The position numbers were made by a program, and so were the translations under genes. Of a stretch of DNA of 15,808 bases, positions 1-7,799 are shown piece by piece. Under the pieces are notes generated by a model. It saw nothing but the letters and a program-made list of their open reading frames with translations. It searched no databases and was not told where the DNA came from. The DNA is taken from positions 1 to 15,808 of the forward strand of contig CAYYZY010000185.1 of NCBI GenBank assembly GCA_964475955.1. The letters are read 5' to 3'. The stretch's first letter is position 1; every line of letters starts with the position of its first letter. This stretch comes from DATKZH01 sp964475955 (GTDB taxonomy: Bacteria; Planctomycetota; Planctomycetia; Pirellulales; Thermoguttaceae).

Positions 1-23
1 CGGATCATAACGAGACACGGCAA

Positions 24-641
24 TCAGCACAACATCATTTTATACGAGCACCCAATGAGGGAAATCCCGGTGAGCTGCACGTCGGCCGCCAGGAGCATAC
101 GCCGACGTTCGCCGTCACCGACCGCCGCCTCCACCATCAGCACTCCGGCCGTTTCGTTGATGTCTTGGTCGAGGAGCGAGCTTTGATCCGCGTAGGCGGG
201 ATGAACGACGGTAACCCGGCAGTCGTCCGAGAAGAGACCTGAGAAGCGCGATATCAAGTTCAGGTTGGTGTTGAGATTCGCGTACAGGTAGTGGGGGTTT
301 CGGCGTTCTTCTATGCGGCTGAACTGGCCGATTACTTGTGTAAGTTTGACGTAATCGCTCCCCCGCCGCGCATTCAGACGATCTTGGTTATAGAAGATCC
401 CAAGAATGCGCCCCCTGCGAGGGAACTCCTCGATGAAGTCCGACGCGCCCTCGGTGTGGTCGCGATCCGAATGCGAAAGGAAGAGGACGACCTCGGAGAC
501 GCCCTCCTCATCGAGGAAATCAAGGACCTTGTCGGAATCGTACACGTCGACGACGAACGCGCGGTCGCCCGCGGGCAAGAGGCCGACGATTGCGTCGCCC
601 TGCCCGACGTTCAGCACGCGCACACGAACCGGATTCGGCAT
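24..641 (-). CDS. ComEC-type metallo-beta-lactamase fold hydrolase, C-terminally truncated
   Basis: A 205-residue protein with the start of a metallo-beta-lactamase fold of the ComEC-like class. Residues 8-16 read VLNVGQGDA, the usual first strand of that class, and H57-S-D59-R-D61-H62 is its metal-binding HxDxDH motif, followed by TEG. The sequence stays family-like up to LLAADVQLTG near residue 192, then ends in about 13 unrelated-looking residues and a stop. Family members normally continue with an HHGS-type metal-binding segment, which is missing here, so the protein is probably non-functional as a hydrolase or the reading is shifted. The ATG at 641 lies 11 nt after the stop of the methyltransferase gene on the same strand, with a purine-rich AAAGAGGG just before it, so the two are probably co-transcribed and translationally coupled. 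Similar stand-alone MBL proteins occur beside methylases and helicases in defence islands; substrate unknown. The family call is firm, the role is inference. Confidence 0.75.
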   Translation of the reverse strand: MPNPVRVRVLNVGQGDAIVGLLPAGDRAFVVDVYDSDKVLDFLDEEGVSEVVLFLSHSDRDHTEGASDFIEEFPRRGRILGIFYNQDRLNARRGSDYVKLTQVIGQFSRIEERRNPHYLYANLNTNLNLISRFSGLFSDDCRVTVVHPAYADQSSLLDQDINETAGVLMVEAAVGDGERRRMLLAADVQLTGISLIGCSYKMMLC

Positions 642-652
642 CGACCCTCTTT

Positions 653-3598
653 CTACACGTCGCTATGCAGGGCCTGAAAGCCCGCCATCTCCTCGATTCT
701 TGAGGGCTCCATGTACGCATAGGGAATGGGGCGGAATTCGCGGAGCAGCCACGGGTCCTGCAAATCGGCGGGCTCGCGCCGATTCGCCGGGGCGAGGCAG
801 GTGAACCGGGCTCCTTCGCAGAGGGCCCAGCCGGGCAGGTGCTTCGGCAACGGGACCTTGAGCGGCCCGCCGGCCTTCTTGGAATATCGCGGGAGGTCGA
901 GCGTCACCTTCTGTCGCTTCACGTCCACCGAGACAACCGTGCCCGTGATACGCCGGTATTTGGCGCCTGCGACGGGCAAGTGAGCGTCTTCCGGCGCGTC
1001 TACCCAAGGCTCCGTCATTCCCTGAAGGAACTCGGTGAGGAGATCGACGTCACGCGTTCCCAGACCGTACGAGGCCAGAACGCGATCGTTAATTTGCGCG
1101 GCCAGCCGCAGGAACTCAGTGGCTTCGGTTTTGGAGCGGGCATCCCACAAAGGAGTATCTTCGGTCACGGTACGCTCGAACTGGGAAGTCTTCTCCACCA
1201 GACGAGGTATCTCGGGATCGAACTCCGAGGGGAGCGGGAGCGAATGGAGCACGACTTCAAGGAGCCCCCTCGGAGGCGCGCACGTAGCCACCCACGCATG
1301 GGCAACCGGGCTGTTGAGGGCCGCCGTCAACCATAGCAGTAACTCGCGAGTGTGGTATGTCGCCAAGAGCCCATTGACCCAGTTCACGTTTTGGCCAGAT
1401 TCGCTGCGCAGGCCGACGCAACGAAAATGGTGGTCTGCATAGACACCTCGGTCATCATACGCTGCGGCGATCTGCAGTTTCGTGTTTCGGTTGGTGTCAC
1501 ATCGGACGATCACCTTTGGGCCGTCGTATAGTGGCCAGAGTGCCTTCTTTGGCCAAAGCGCGGTTGTCCGATCCAAGAATCTATGGTCTGCGTCGGGATC
1601 GTCCCACCAATCCTCGCGCCGCAACAAGAACGGCTTCAAACGCTTTTGGGTACGAAAATACGGAACGAAATCTTGCGATTCACGTTTCGACGAGAATAGG
1701 GCTTTCTTCAACGGCGCGTCGATGCCAGTCCCGTCGACACACAGATCCGACAGCCTCTGATCCAGCGGGAGTCTTCGCCAAAGAGCGTCAATCGGACTGG
1801 CGATGATGCGCGAGTCTTCGTCCTCTCGCCACGGCACGTCAGGACGCCCCGGTGGGCCGGTCGCAACGAAAGTCCAGGTGGAGCGGAGCCGCTCGCGTAG
1901 CGCTTCCCTAGCTGGTCCTCGGCGCGAGTACGTCGGCTTGAACAGAACCGGGCTTCGGCTCTTGTCAGATCGCTTCTCCTTTCGCGCGACAATCACGCAC
2001 GTCTCCTGCTCCGCCGTCAGCCCGACGACGCGCGTCGGTAGCTCCCATACTTCGATGAGCTGCGCGTCCCGCAACAAACGCTCGCGGGTCTCCGGGCATT
2101 TCTGCCTGCGCATCTTCAGGAATCCCCCGGGCATGATCATGCCGAGGAAACCACCCGGTGCGAGGAGTTCGATCGCTTTCAAGAGGAACTGATTGGCCAA
2201 CTGCTGCCCGCCGCCGGTGGCCCCAAACGGGGGGTTACCAACGACGACGCTGGGCAAAGCGCCGCCGAAATCCTCTGGGCACACTTCAAGGGCATCCCTT
2301 TCCCAAAGCGATTGAGGCTCGGGCACCTCTCTTGCTTCGCGTCTCTTGGTCCAATGCTCAAGGAGATAGGCGAGACGCGTGACGAGGATGGCGATGGCGT
2401 CGGTATCGTTGCCGATCACGTGCCGCCGCAGATGGTCGAGCACGTTGGGCTCAGCATCCTGTTCGCGTGCGTCGAATACGCCGCGAAGGCGGTCGGTCGC
2501 CGCGAGAAGGAAGCTGCCGGAGCCGCACGCCACGTCCGCCACAATGCGCTGCGAAGGACGAAGCTCTTCGACCGGGATCCGGTCAAGGATGTGTTGCGCA
2601 ATCGGCCGCGGTGTGTAGTGGATCCCGTCAAGGTCCACGTCCTTACCGCGTTTGCGTTCGGCCGTCAGCGCGGTCTCGTACAAGTAGCCGAGGGCGTCGG
2701 CCGTGACCATGGAAAAGGAGGCAGGGCCCGTCAGGTGTGCCATCAGGCATTCGAGCATCCCGTTCACGCGCGGGGCTTTCAGTCGCTTGTCCAGTCGGCC
2801 CAAGTCCTCGATCACCGCCTGCTGGAAGAAACCGTTGGCCTCGTGCTCGGCGTTGGCCAGGAGTTGCCGGGCATTCGTGGTTTGTTCCGAAGTGCCGAAG
2901 AAGCCCTTGTCTTCCAAAATCCGTGCCGCCATCAGCGCAATGGCCACGCGCGACAGCGCCTTGCGTTCTTCTTCGTACTTGCTCTTCTCCGAGTCCTTCT
3001 TCGGAAGCAAGTCGCCCAGCCAAGTCGCCTTGGAAAGCCCTCGGTGCAGGAACTGCACGAGCTCTTCGCGGCGCGCGTGGTACACGCCGTCGAACAGGTA
3101 TCGCTGCCCGCCCCGAAGCCTCGCCAGTGCCTCTCGTTCCAGGTCGCGGCGGTGCTGGCGGAATCGTTTCCGAAGCGATTCTTGAGCGAAGGGAATATCC
3201 CGAATCAGCTCAGGCTGCTGCCAGCACTTCAACCACAGGTCTGCCGTTCCGTTGCCGGCAAAAAGTGTACAGGGAGAGGCGGTCAACTGGAACAGCCGTC
3301 GTGCTCTGGCGGCGCCGCTCTCCTTGTTCCGCGTCAGGTCGAGGCGGTCCAACTCGGCGACAATCGCCGTGGTGTCCCAGTTGTGCTCGCGCTCATCGTA
3401 GAACGCCACAACGTCCAAACGCGAGGGGCGGCCGTCCGGCCAACTTTTCGGGTCGTCGTCTTCGCGCCAACGGCACAGCTTCTCGTGGTCGCTGACTTCC
3501 CAGTCGCACTGGACGTGAGAATCGGTGTAACCGACATCGCTGAGAACGCTCAGAAGCAGATCGCGTCGCTGTTGGAGGTCGCCCGTAGACTGGCTCAT
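653..3598 (-). CDS. Class I N6-adenine DNA methyltransferase (restriction-modification type)
   Basis: A 981-residue protein expected to transfer a methyl group from S-adenosylmethionine to adenine N6 in DNA. Visible motifs in order: YTP at 328-330 (motif X region, GIHYTPRPIAQHIL); the AdoMet-binding motif I VADVACGSGSF at 353-363; an acidic GNDTD at 396-400; and the catalytic NPPF at 455-458. The C-terminal half looks like a target-recognition region: PKVIV at 694-698, LNSPVAHAW at 761-769 and LHSLPLPS at 784-791. The 300-residue N-terminal part is helical and charged. It has a DVVAF...AELDR stretch (62-85) that recalls a PD-(D/E)xK fold but lacks the lysine, so I cannot claim a nuclease. Size and layout fit type IIG or stand-alone defence methylases (BREX- or DISARM-like) better than HsdM. 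The ATG at 3598 is supported by GGAGG ten bases upstream. The MBL gene follows directly. Methylase call strong; system type uncertain. Confidence 0.9.
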   Translation of the reverse strand: MSQSTGDLQQRRDLLLSVLSDVGYTDSHVQCDWEVSDHEKLCRWREDDDPKSWPDGRPSRLDVVAFYDEREHNWDTTAIVAELDRLDLTRNKESGAARARRLFQLTASPCTLFAGNGTADLWLKCWQQPELIRDIPFAQESLRKRFRQHRRDLEREALARLRGGQRYLFDGVYHARREELVQFLHRGLSKATWLGDLLPKKDSEKSKYEEERKALSRVAIALMAARILEDKGFFGTSEQTTNARQLLANAEHEANGFFQQAVIEDLGRLDKRLKAPRVNGMLECLMAHLTGPASFSMVTADALGYLYETALTAERKRGKDVDLDGIHYTPRPIAQHILDRIPVEELRPSQRIVADVACGSGSFLLAATDRLRGVFDAREQDAEPNVLDHLRRHVIGNDTDAIAILVTRLAYLLEHWTKRREAREVPEPQSLWERDALEVCPEDFGGALPSVVVGNPPFGATGGGQQLANQFLLKAIELLAPGGFLGMIMPGGFLKMRRQKCPETRERLLRDAQLIEVWELPTRVVGLTAEQETCVIVARKEKRSDKSRSPVLFKPTYSRRGPAREALRERLRSTWTFVATGPPGRPDVPWREDEDSRIIASPIDALWRRLPLDQRLSDLCVDGTGIDAPLKKALFSSKRESQDFVPYFRTQKRLKPFLLRREDWWDDPDADHRFLDRTTALWPKKALWPLYDGPKVIVRCDTNRNTKLQIAAAYDDRGVYADHHFRCVGLRSESGQNVNWVNGLLATYHTRELLLWLTAALNSPVAHAWVATCAPPRGLLEVVLHSLPLPSEFDPEIPRLVEKTSQFERTVTEDTPLWDARSKTEATEFLRLAAQINDRVLASYGLGTRDVDLLTEFLQGMTEPWVDAPEDAHLPVAGAKYRRITGTVVSVDVKRQKVTLDLPRYSKKAGGPLKVPLPKHLPGWALCEGARFTCLAPANRREPADLQDPWLLREFRPIPYAYMEPSRIEEMAGFQALHSDV

Positions 3599-3608
3599 CC
3601 GCCACTGT

Positions 3609-3613
3609 CCTCC
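3609..3613 (-). promoter_or_regulatory. Ribosome binding site of the methyltransferase gene
   Basis: GGAGG on the minus strand, ten bases before the ATG at 3598. It supports this start over internal methionines, none of which comes before residue 227. Confidence 0.6.
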
Positions 3614-3672
3614 AAGCCGGAGTACGTCCCTCAGAGGTCGCGGAACGACCGATCCGCTGCGGCCGAAGGTTT

Positions 3673-3701
3673 AGTGTACAAAAGAACACACGACCAGGCA
3701 A
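3673..3701 (-). promoter_or_regulatory. Possible sigma70-type promoter of the methyltransferase-MBL unit
   Basis: On the minus strand TTGCCT (3701-3696), a 17-base spacer and TACACT (3678-3673). Each hexamer matches the consensus at four of six positions. Transcription would begin near 3666, leaving a leader of about 70 nt. Planctomycete promoters are poorly defined, so this is a weak call. Confidence 0.3.
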
Positions 3702-3879
3702 CCGCGCATGCCGCTTTCTTGAGCACCGGGGTCTTAGTCAAGGTCGAGTTGGATCACGCCTTCCGACGTAACTCTTTGGGGCCGCGAAACTTGAGCTTAC
3801 GTCTCAATTGGCCCCCATTGTAGCGCGAGCGAGCCAACTTGACAACAGCACCTACCGCACGCCCGGGAGGACTGTGCGA

Positions 3880-3908
3880 TTGCGGTTCCGCCCCACACAA
3901 GGTACTAT
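3880..3908 (+). promoter_or_regulatory. Possible sigma70-type promoter of the serine hydrolase gene
   Basis: TTGCGG (3880-3885), a 17-base spacer and TACTAT (3903-3908). The start of transcription would be near 3915, about 25 nt before the ATG at 3941. A perfect TTGACA at 3839-3844 has no matching -10 box at normal distance. Confidence 0.3.
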
Positions 3909-3930
3909 CGGAGCACTCGCAATACGCCGT

Positions 3931-3935
3931 GGGAG
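3931..3935 (+). promoter_or_regulatory. Ribosome binding site that decides the serine hydrolase start
   Basis: GGGAG lies five bases before the ATG at 3941. This ATG also places a signal peptide at the extreme N-terminus, whereas the in-frame upstream start at 3839 would put 34 non-signal-like residues before it. Confidence 0.5.
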
Positions 3936-3940
3936 TTGTG

Positions 3941-5146
3941 ATGCGAAGCGCCCGCAAAGTCGCCACCGCCTTCGTCGTCCTTCAGTGTATCGGCATCTGG
4001 GCGCATCCCGCCGCGGCCGAAACCCAAACACTCCACAGGCCGCATGCGCCCCGCGACGTCTCCCCGCTCATTGCGCCGATCGTCGAGCGGCACGGGCTGC
4101 CGGGGATGGTGGCGGCCGTTGTGGAGGGAAAGCGGACGGCGGCGTTGGGTGCGGCGGGCGTGCGGCGCCGGGGTGATGCGAAGCCGGTGACCGTGGACGA
4201 CCGATTCCACATCGGCTCATGCACCAAGTCGATGACGGCCACCCTCGTGGCGATGCTCGTCGAAGAGGGAAAGCTCTCCTGGAACTCCACGCTCGCGGCC
4301 GCCTTCCCCGAACTGGCCGACAAAATGCGGCCTGCGTATCGCGATGCGACGCTCGAACAACTGCTGACCCACCGCGCAGGCACGCCGGGCGAACTCGTGG
4401 GCAGGCCGCTTTGGGGGAAGCTCCGGCTCCATCAGGGCACGCCTACCGAAGCCCGGCGCCTTCTGCTCGAAGGCGTCGTCACGCAGGAGCCCGTGCACGA
4501 GCCGGGGACCGCGTTCCTCTATTCCAATGCGGGCTACGCCATCGCCGGCCACATGGCCGAACGCGTGACGGGCCGGGCGTGGGAAGACCTGTTGCGGGCG
4601 AGGCTGTTTGAGCCGCTCGGCATGAGCACGGCCGGCTTCGGGGCGCCCGGGACGAAAGACCGGCTCGACGAACCCCGCGGACACCGGGCCACCGGCCGGC
4701 CCGTCGAACCGGGGCCGTTCGCCGACAACCCGGCGGCCATCGGCCCCGCCGGCACGGCGCACTGCGCGATCGGCGATTGGGCGAAATACATTACCCTGCA
4801 CCTTCGCGGCGCCCGGGGCGACGCCAAGTTGCTCGAGCCGGCCACGTTCTGCAAGCTCCACACACCTCTGGGTGAAGAGCACCGGTATGCGATGGGGTGG
4901 GGAGTGGTCGAGCGCGCTTGGGATGGGGGCGATGTGCTCACGCACGCCGGGAGCAACACGATGTGGTTCGCCGTCGCGTGGCTCGCCCCGCGGCGCGACT
5001 TCGCCGTGCTGGTCGCCGCGAACCAGGGCGGCGACGACGCCGCGAAGGCGTGCGACGAGGCCGCCGCGGCGCTGATTCGCGACGTGCCGGCCCGGCGCGA
5101 GCCGTCGCCGACCGACCCGAGCGGCGGGAGGCCCCGCGGCCCTTAG
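3941..5146 (+). CDS. Exported serine beta-lactamase / DD-peptidase family hydrolase (class C type)
   Basis: A 401-residue protein of the class C beta-lactamase / penicillin-binding-protein-like serine hydrolase family. Residues 1-26 form a signal peptide: MRSARK, a hydrophobic stretch (VATAFVVLQCIGIWA), then a likely signal peptidase site after HPAAA, so the enzyme should act outside the inner membrane. The three active-site elements are present in order: S93-C-T-K96 (SxxK, nucleophile and base), Y194-S-N196 (YxN), and H335-A-G337 in the place of KTG, a common variant in esterase-like members. Length matches the family. It may hydrolyse beta-lactams, D-amino-acid peptides or esters; the HAG variant and the many paralogues in planctomycetes make esterase or peptidase roles at least as likely as antibiotic resistance. 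It is transcribed divergently from the methyltransferase and alone. The start was chosen from the ribosome site and signal peptide. Confidence 0.9.
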   Translation: MRSARKVATAFVVLQCIGIWAHPAAAETQTLHRPHAPRDVSPLIAPIVERHGLPGMVAAVVEGKRTAALGAAGVRRRGDAKPVTVDDRFHIGSCTKSMTATLVAMLVEEGKLSWNSTLAAAFPELADKMRPAYRDATLEQLLTHRAGTPGELVGRPLWGKLRLHQGTPTEARRLLLEGVVTQEPVHEPGTAFLYSNAGYAIAGHMAERVTGRAWEDLLRARLFEPLGMSTAGFGAPGTKDRLDEPRGHRATGRPVEPGPFADNPAAIGPAGTAHCAIGDWAKYITLHLRGARGDAKLLEPATFCKLHTPLGEEHRYAMGWGVVERAWDGGDVLTHAGSNTMWFAVAWLAPRRDFAVLVAANQGGDDAAKACDEAAAALIRDVPARREPSPTDPSGGRPRGP

Positions 5147-5218
5147 TCCTTAACTGAACAGGAGTTACGAAATCGGGCTTGCCGGCCGCTTTCGCGGGCC
5201 TCGCCGCGTATCCGGAGG

Positions 5219-5236
5219 GCTTCCCAATCTGGAAGC
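5219..5236 (+). terminator. Weak hairpin after the serine hydrolase gene
   Basis: GCTTCC (5219-5224) and GGAAGC (5231-5236) form a six-base stem with a six-base loop, followed by a T-containing but not T-only stretch. It could end the upstream transcript, but it is not a textbook intrinsic terminator. Confidence 0.25.
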
Positions 5237-5242
5237 AATTCC

Positions 5243-5271
5243 TTGCTTTGCCCAACTTGCCCAATTAAGAT
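5243..5271 (+). promoter_or_regulatory. Possible promoter of the DUF1598 gene
   Basis: TTGCTT (5243-5248), a 17-base spacer and TAAGAT (5266-5271), inside the only AT-richer patch of this intergenic region. Transcription from near 5278 would give a leader of about 140 nt that contains the hairpin at 5343-5385. Confidence 0.3.
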
Positions 5272-5342
5272 CAATACTGTAGGTCTCATGTCCGCCCAGG
5301 TGGCGGTGTTCGCAAGACGGGTACGTTTCCCTCGTCAATCCC

Positions 5343-5385
5343 ACGCTCCCACCCCTCGGTTCTCCTGTGCCGGCGGTGGGAGCGT
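5343..5385 (+). repeat. 11-bp inverted repeat in the DUF1598 leader
   Basis: ACGCTCCCACC (5343-5353) and its exact reverse complement GGTGGGAGCGT (5375-5385) flank a 21-base loop. The hairpin ends 36 bases before the chosen ATG and has no T-run, so it is not an obvious terminator. It may be an RNA leader structure or a remnant of an intergenic repeat. Confidence 0.5.
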
Positions 5386-5407
5386 ACCGGTCAACTTTCG
5401 TGGAAAT

Positions 5408-5412
5408 GGAGA
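5408..5412 (+). promoter_or_regulatory. Ribosome binding site that decides the DUF1598 start
   Basis: GGAGA eight bases before the ATG at 5421. Upstream in-frame starts (GTG at 5367, ATG at 5406) have no comparable site, and the GTG would put part of the leader hairpin inside the coding region. Confidence 0.45.
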
Positions 5413-5420
5413 AGTTGCTC

Positions 5421-6815
5421 ATGCGTTGGCCACAACTCGGTTACCGGATGGTCTTCTTGCTGACGGCGGTTGCGGTGTGCGTGAGCGGCCCGTTGGCAAA
5501 CGTGGTGTGGGGACAAGCAGGGACCGGTGCCAACGCCGCGGGCGTGGTCATCGACGCGAAAGGAGTCCTCCACAAGCGGACGGTTGCCGACCCCGGCGGA
5601 CAGGTCACCCGCCAGCGGGTCGACGCCGCCAAGGCGTCGATGCCGGCCGAGCTGACCCGCCCGAGCCCCTCGCGGAAGATCTCGCTCTCGCGGCTCGAGA
5701 AGCAGATCGTCAAGAACGGGGGCGTACCCACCGACGAGATGCGCTACCTGGCCGGGCTCCAGCGGGTCCGCCACGTGTTCTGCTATCCCGAGAGCGGCGA
5801 CGTCGTGGTCGAAGGTCCGGCCGAGGGCTGGATTCACGACGTGGCCGGCCGCGTGGTGGGAATGACCACCGGGCGCCCCGTGGTGCAATTGCAGGACCTG
5901 GTCGTGGCCCTGCGTGCGTTTCCGCCGGAAGGAGAGGGAACCCCGCTGGTCGGTTGCTCGATCGATCCGACCGAAGAGGGCCTCGCCGAGATGCAGCGGT
6001 TCCTCCGCAACACGCCCTCGGTCTTCATGCGGGGCCAGGAACGGGCCGTGGCGATGTACGTGAGCAACGGGCTGCGCACCGCCCTGGGCATGCAGCAAGT
6101 CACGATCAACGGCGTGCCGGCCGACACGCACTTCGCCCAGGTGCTCGTCGAGGCCGACTACCGGATGAAACTGATCGGCATCGGCCTGGAAGAGCCGCCC
6201 GTGCGGATGGTGAGCTTCGTCAAGCGGGTGAATCCGGCGGCCGTCTCGCGCAACGCGCTGTTCCGCTGGTACTTCGTGCCCGACTACCAGTGCGTGCGCC
6301 GAAGCGAAGACGGGCTGGCCGCGGAACTGGTCGGCGAGGGCGTGAAGCTGGTCGGGGAGGACGAGCGGGTGTCGGCCGGCGGCCAGCGCCAGGTCGTCTC
6401 GCGGTCCAGCTCCGCCAGCAAGATGTTCACCACGAGTTTCACCGAGCGCTACCCCGAGTTGGCCGCCCGGTCGCCGGTCTACGCCGAGCTGCGCAACCTG
6501 ATCGACCTGATCGTCGCCGCCGCCTACATGCAGGAGCAAGACTTCTACGGCAAGGCCGGGTGGAAGCTGGAACTGTTCGGCAGCGAGGACGCGTTCGCCG
6601 TGCAAACCTACCAGGCCCCCACGCAGGTCGAATCGACCGTGGCGGTCGTCCCCAAGGGCACCCAATTGATGACGCCCATCGGCGGCGGAGTCGAGATTCG
6701 GGCGGCCAGGGCGCTGGCGAGCGAGAACCTGCTCGACGACGAGCACGGCCAGGTCGGCACGCTCCGCCAAGAGACCCGCATCGAGCTGGCCGAGGGCCAG
6801 TGGTGGTGGGACTGA
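5421..6815 (+). CDS. DUF1598 domain-containing secreted protein
   Basis: A 464-residue protein that I recognise as a DUF1598 family member, a family found almost only in planctomycetes and of unknown function. The N-terminus (MRWPQLGYRM, then a hydrophobic stretch VFLLTAVAVCV) is a signal peptide with a plausible cleavage point near residue 32 (VVWGQA), so the protein is exported. The conserved part begins with SLSRLEK near 90 and includes PTDEMRYLAGLQRVRHVF (103-120), the acidic DVVVEGPAEGW segment (127-137) and LVGCSIDPTEEGL (176-188). A region like HFAQVLVEADYRMKLIGIG follows. No catalytic motif or membrane anchor is visible beyond the signal. The gene appears monocistronic: its own leader lies upstream and a strong hairpin terminator follows within 60 nt. 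A start at 5406 is possible and would add only five residues. Confidence 0.85.
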   Translation: MRWPQLGYRMVFLLTAVAVCVSGPLANVVWGQAGTGANAAGVVIDAKGVLHKRTVADPGGQVTRQRVDAAKASMPAELTRPSPSRKISLSRLEKQIVKNGGVPTDEMRYLAGLQRVRHVFCYPESGDVVVEGPAEGWIHDVAGRVVGMTTGRPVVQLQDLVVALRAFPPEGEGTPLVGCSIDPTEEGLAEMQRFLRNTPSVFMRGQERAVAMYVSNGLRTALGMQQVTINGVPADTHFAQVLVEADYRMKLIGIGLEEPPVRMVSFVKRVNPAAVSRNALFRWYFVPDYQCVRRSEDGLAAELVGEGVKLVGEDERVSAGGQRQVVSRSSSASKMFTTSFTERYPELAARSPVYAELRNLIDLIVAAAYMQEQDFYGKAGWKLELFGSEDAFAVQTYQAPTQVESTVAVVPKGTQLMTPIGGGVEIRAARALASENLLDDEHGQVGTLRQETRIELAEGQWWWD

Positions 6816-6849
6816 CGTCTCGCCCGGCACATTCCTGCATGTCGAGTGC

Positions 6850-6880
6850 CATGCCCACGCGCGTCGTGGGCATGCTTTCT
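6850..6880 (+). terminator. Intrinsic terminator of the DUF1598 gene
   Basis: CATGCCCACG (6850-6859) pairs perfectly with CGTGGGCATG (6865-6874) around a five-base loop and is followed by CTTTCTTT. It begins 34 nt after the DUF1598 stop codon. Confidence 0.75.
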
Positions 6881-7016
6881 TTGGGGCTCGCCCGCCTGCG
6901 CCGCAGTCATGCAAGCGACCCCGATCTGCAAAACCAAATGGGCCACGCCTGCTCAGGGACCACCGACCGCCACCGCCGAGGGGCAGGGCGCCAGGTCGCC
7001 GAATATGGGGTACATC

Positions 7017-7041
7017 TCCCCGCCGCCCTGCATGGCGGGGA
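7017..7041. repeat. GC-rich hairpin between the DUF1598 and tRNA-Leu genes
   Basis: TCCCCGCC (7017-7024) and GGCGGGGA (7034-7041) form an eight-base stem with a nine-base loop. No T-run follows on either strand. I see no gene in 6881-7135. On the minus strand the hairpin lies about 95 nt downstream of the tRNA 3' end. Confidence 0.4.
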
Positions 7042-7135
7042 CGCTAATCAGCCTGGGGGAGAACGGGAAAACAGCGGGAAACCCAACCTTCGGGTCTTCC
7101 ATGCGTGACCCAACTGCTTGCGACGAAAGGACAAA

Positions 7136-7217
<82 letters not shown>

Positions 7218-7479
7218 AAGGTGTTTAACGGGAAAGACTTACGCTTTCTCTGCAAGGCTCCGTTTCTCGGGTTGTCCCGGTTTGTGCCCGGAGGATGAGA
7301 TTGGGAAGGGGGCAGTTTTCGGCGATCTCAGGGCAGGCGTGAAACGTCGAGGTTGGCGTTGCTTCAAGGACTCTCGCCGGGCGTGGGATGGCGATGCTGG
7401 GTCTGGTGGCCGACGGGCACGTCTCGCCGGCGAACCCGCAAAGGGGAGCCAAGGCCTATGAAGAATATCACGCCAAAAT

Positions 7480-7498
7480 GGCGGGTCGTCAACCCGCC
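7480..7498. repeat. Small palindrome GGCGGGT/ACCCGCC
   Basis: Seven-base perfect stem with a five-base loop (CGTCA), directly followed by a second overlapping stem, CCGACC/GGTCGG, up to 7521. Confidence 0.4.
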
Positions 7499-7714
7499 CG
7501 ACCTGACGGCCCGGTGGTCGGTCGGATAACCCCCAGACCTTAAAGGTTGCGAAGAGGACTTCGCTCCGGCTACGCATCGATATTTGTGACCGGCCGTTCC
7601 GTTCGTTTGCACGCGTCATGGGGGCGAGAATCCGGTTTGGCGAGCCCGGAGCGCGATACGTGCAAGATGGGATAAACACGCTTCCCCCCGGGCGGGCGAC
7701 GACAACCGCGGCCA

Positions 7715-7729
7715 CCGGCTTCAAGCCGG
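7715..7729. repeat. Near-perfect 15-base palindrome CCGGCTT-C-AAGCCGG
   Basis: Seven-base arms around a single central base. This kind of short GC-rich palindrome would be expected in many intergenic copies in this genome, which cannot be tested in one window. Confidence 0.4.
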
Positions 7730-7799
7730 CAGGGCGGCATCTGGGCGCCGCAACCGGGTACGACGGAACGGCATTCCGCCCTACAGGCACGCGCGCACA

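Larger units (their letters stand above)
7218..7799. other. Gene-free interval with small hairpin repeats
   Basis: No convincing gene on either strand; the open frames here lack start signals and family-like sequence. It holds several short palindromes: GGCGGGT/ACCCGCC (7480-7498), CCGACC/GGTCGG (7498-7521), CCGGCTT-C-AAGCCGG (7715-7729) and CGGAA/TTCCG (7764-7778). The last shares GGAACGGCA with the palindromic element at 8277-8421. These look like dispersed intergenic repeats. Confidence 0.5.

Noticed and set aside
2312..3823. A 503-codon open frame on the plus strand
   Set aside because: It is antisense to the methyltransferase, whose motifs are clear; no recognisable domain.
3839..3844. 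Perfect TTGACA box as part of a strong promoter
   Set aside because: No -10-like hexamer at 15-19 bases downstream; GC-rich sequence follows.
3839..3940. An earlier in-frame start for the serine hydrolase
   Set aside because: It would place 34 non-hydrophobic residues before the signal peptide, and the ATG at 3941 has a good ribosome site.
5391..6914. A 507-codon minus-strand frame
   Set aside because: Antisense shadow of the DUF1598 gene, and it crosses that gene's terminator.
5243..7108. A 621-codon plus-strand frame over the DUF1598 gene
   Set aside because: Arginine-rich out-of-frame reading of GC-rich DNA; the DUF1598 frame has signal peptide, ribosome site and terminator.
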